Below are positions 13,512 through 14,108 of a DNA stretch of 14,108 bases, one piece after another. The DNA lies in assembly GCA_937975745.1 (NCBI GenBank), contig CALJUK010000956.1, forward strand, positions 1 through 14,108. Direction: 5' to 3'. The notes below the pieces were generated by a model, which saw nothing but the letters and a program-made list of their open reading frames with translations, had not been told where the DNA came from and searched no databases. How positions within the stretch are numbered: position 1 is the first letter of the stretch; every line of letters starts with the position of its first letter. The translations under genes were made by a program, and so were the position numbers. This DNA comes from an uncultured Planctomycetaceae bacterium (GTDB taxonomy: Bacteria > Planctomycetota > Planctomycetia > Planctomycetales > Planctomycetaceae).

Positions 13512-14108
13512 ATGCCGAAGACGGATTCTGCGGATCAGCGCGTCGCCAATAAACGACGTGTCCGCAAGATTGTACGCCGCCTCGCCAAAGCCTATGCCGG
13601 GGCGGAATGTGCTCTGCGGCATGAAAACCCGTTCCAACTGGCCGTCGCAACCATTCTGTCGGCACAGTGCACCGACGAACGGGTCAATATGGTCACCCCG
13701 GCGTTGTTCGAGCGTTTTCCCACCGCCGAATCCTTGGCAATGGCGAATCAGAAGGACGTCGAGACGTTGATCAATTCGACGGGTTTTTTTCGTTCGAAAG
13801 CGAAAAACCTGTGCGGAATGGGCCGGATGGTTGTCGCACAGCACGGAGGTAAACTTCCGCGGACACTGGACGAACTGATCCAACTTCCGGGAATTGGTCG
13901 CAAAACGGCGAATGTTGTCCTCGGAACGGCATTCGGCATTCCCAGCGGCGTTGTGGTCGACACGCATGTTAAGCGAATCAGCTATCGACTCGGCCTGACG
14001 GAGCAGACGTCGCCCGAAAAAGTCGAGCAGGACCTGATGACCATCCTTCCGAAGTCGGAGTGGATCGATTTTTCGCATCGTCTGATTCATCATGGCAGGC
14101 AAATCTGC
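13512..14108 (+). CDS. nth: Endonuclease III (3' partial)
   Basis: The frame opens at ATG 13512 and runs 199 codons to the window edge with no stop. Endonuclease III is a bifunctional DNA glycosylase/AP lyase that removes oxidised pyrimidines in base excision repair. Visible motifs are NPFQLAVATILSAQCTDERVN (39-59), the helix-hairpin-helix LPGIGRKTANVVLG (125-138) with catalytic Lys131, and VVVDTHVKRISYRLGL (147-162) with catalytic Asp150. The window ends at Cys199 in HHGRQIC, the first of the four cysteines that hold the C-terminal [4Fe-4S] cluster. About 15 to 30 residues are expected beyond the edge. The N-terminal 15 or so residues are a basic extension. It is divergent from the DUF309 gene across a 155-base spacer. 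Confidence 0.96.
   Translation, partial: MPKTDSADQRVANKRRVRKIVRRLAKAYAGAECALRHENPFQLAVATILSAQCTDERVNMVTPALFERFPTAESLAMANQKDVETLINSTGFFRSKAKNLCGMGRMVVAQHGGKLPRTLDELIQLPGIGRKTANVVLGTAFGIPSGVVVDTHVKRISYRLGLTEQTSPEKVEQDLMTILPKSEWIDFSHRLIHHGRQIC

Overview
The window most resembles a chromosomal piece of a planctomycete (Planctomycetota). The grounds are a PEP-CTERM secreted protein, a very long acidic Ser-Asp repeat protein with a C-terminal membrane anchor, a DUF309 gene beside a stand-alone LON-domain gene, fairly high GC, and mostly weak Shine-Dalgarno sites. This placement is inference from gene content, with no marker gene to confirm it. No phage, IS element, CRISPR array, tRNA or rRNA was seen, and no gene-free stretch exceeds 300 bases.

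Layout: (1) 1-1605 (+) is the 3' part of an acidic repeat protein anchored by one membrane helix. (2) 1851-2378 (+) is a small putative metallopeptidase (HELYH) that converges on the next block. (3) From 10647 down to 2479 every gene is on the minus strand: folE, an 8-helix membrane protein, a zinc-ribbon membrane protein, a YdiJ/GlcD-GlcF-type FAD and Fe-S oxidoreductase, moaD, moaE, moaA and a class V aminotransferase of the cysteine desulfurase type. (4) 10860-11996 (-) is a secreted beta-propeller-like PEP-CTERM protein with a strong ribosome binding site and a leader hairpin. (5) 12251-13356 (-) is a DUF309 gene followed by a LON substrate-binding-domain gene. (6) 13512 to the right edge (+) is endonuclease III (nth), cut by the window at the first cysteine of its Fe-S loop.

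The functional core is molybdenum cofactor biosynthesis. MoaA makes the cyclic intermediate from GTP, and MoaD plus MoaE form molybdopterin synthase. The adjoining cysteine desulfurase-like gene could supply sulfur to MoaD or to the MoaA clusters. MoaC, MogA/MoaB, MoeA and MoeB are not in the window.

The most striking anomaly is an in-frame TAG at 7082-7084 in the FAD/Fe-S oxidoreductase. The two flanking open stretches are in the same frame, and reading through the TAG restores the conserved SGEHGDG region and a full 994-codon protein. None of the 13 other complete genes in the window ends in TAG. The cause may be a real nonsense mutation, a base-call error, or (less likely) recoding. Other oddities are a three-copy 16-bp tandem repeat across the moaE stop codon and a 40-nt nested hairpin in the PEP-CTERM leader.
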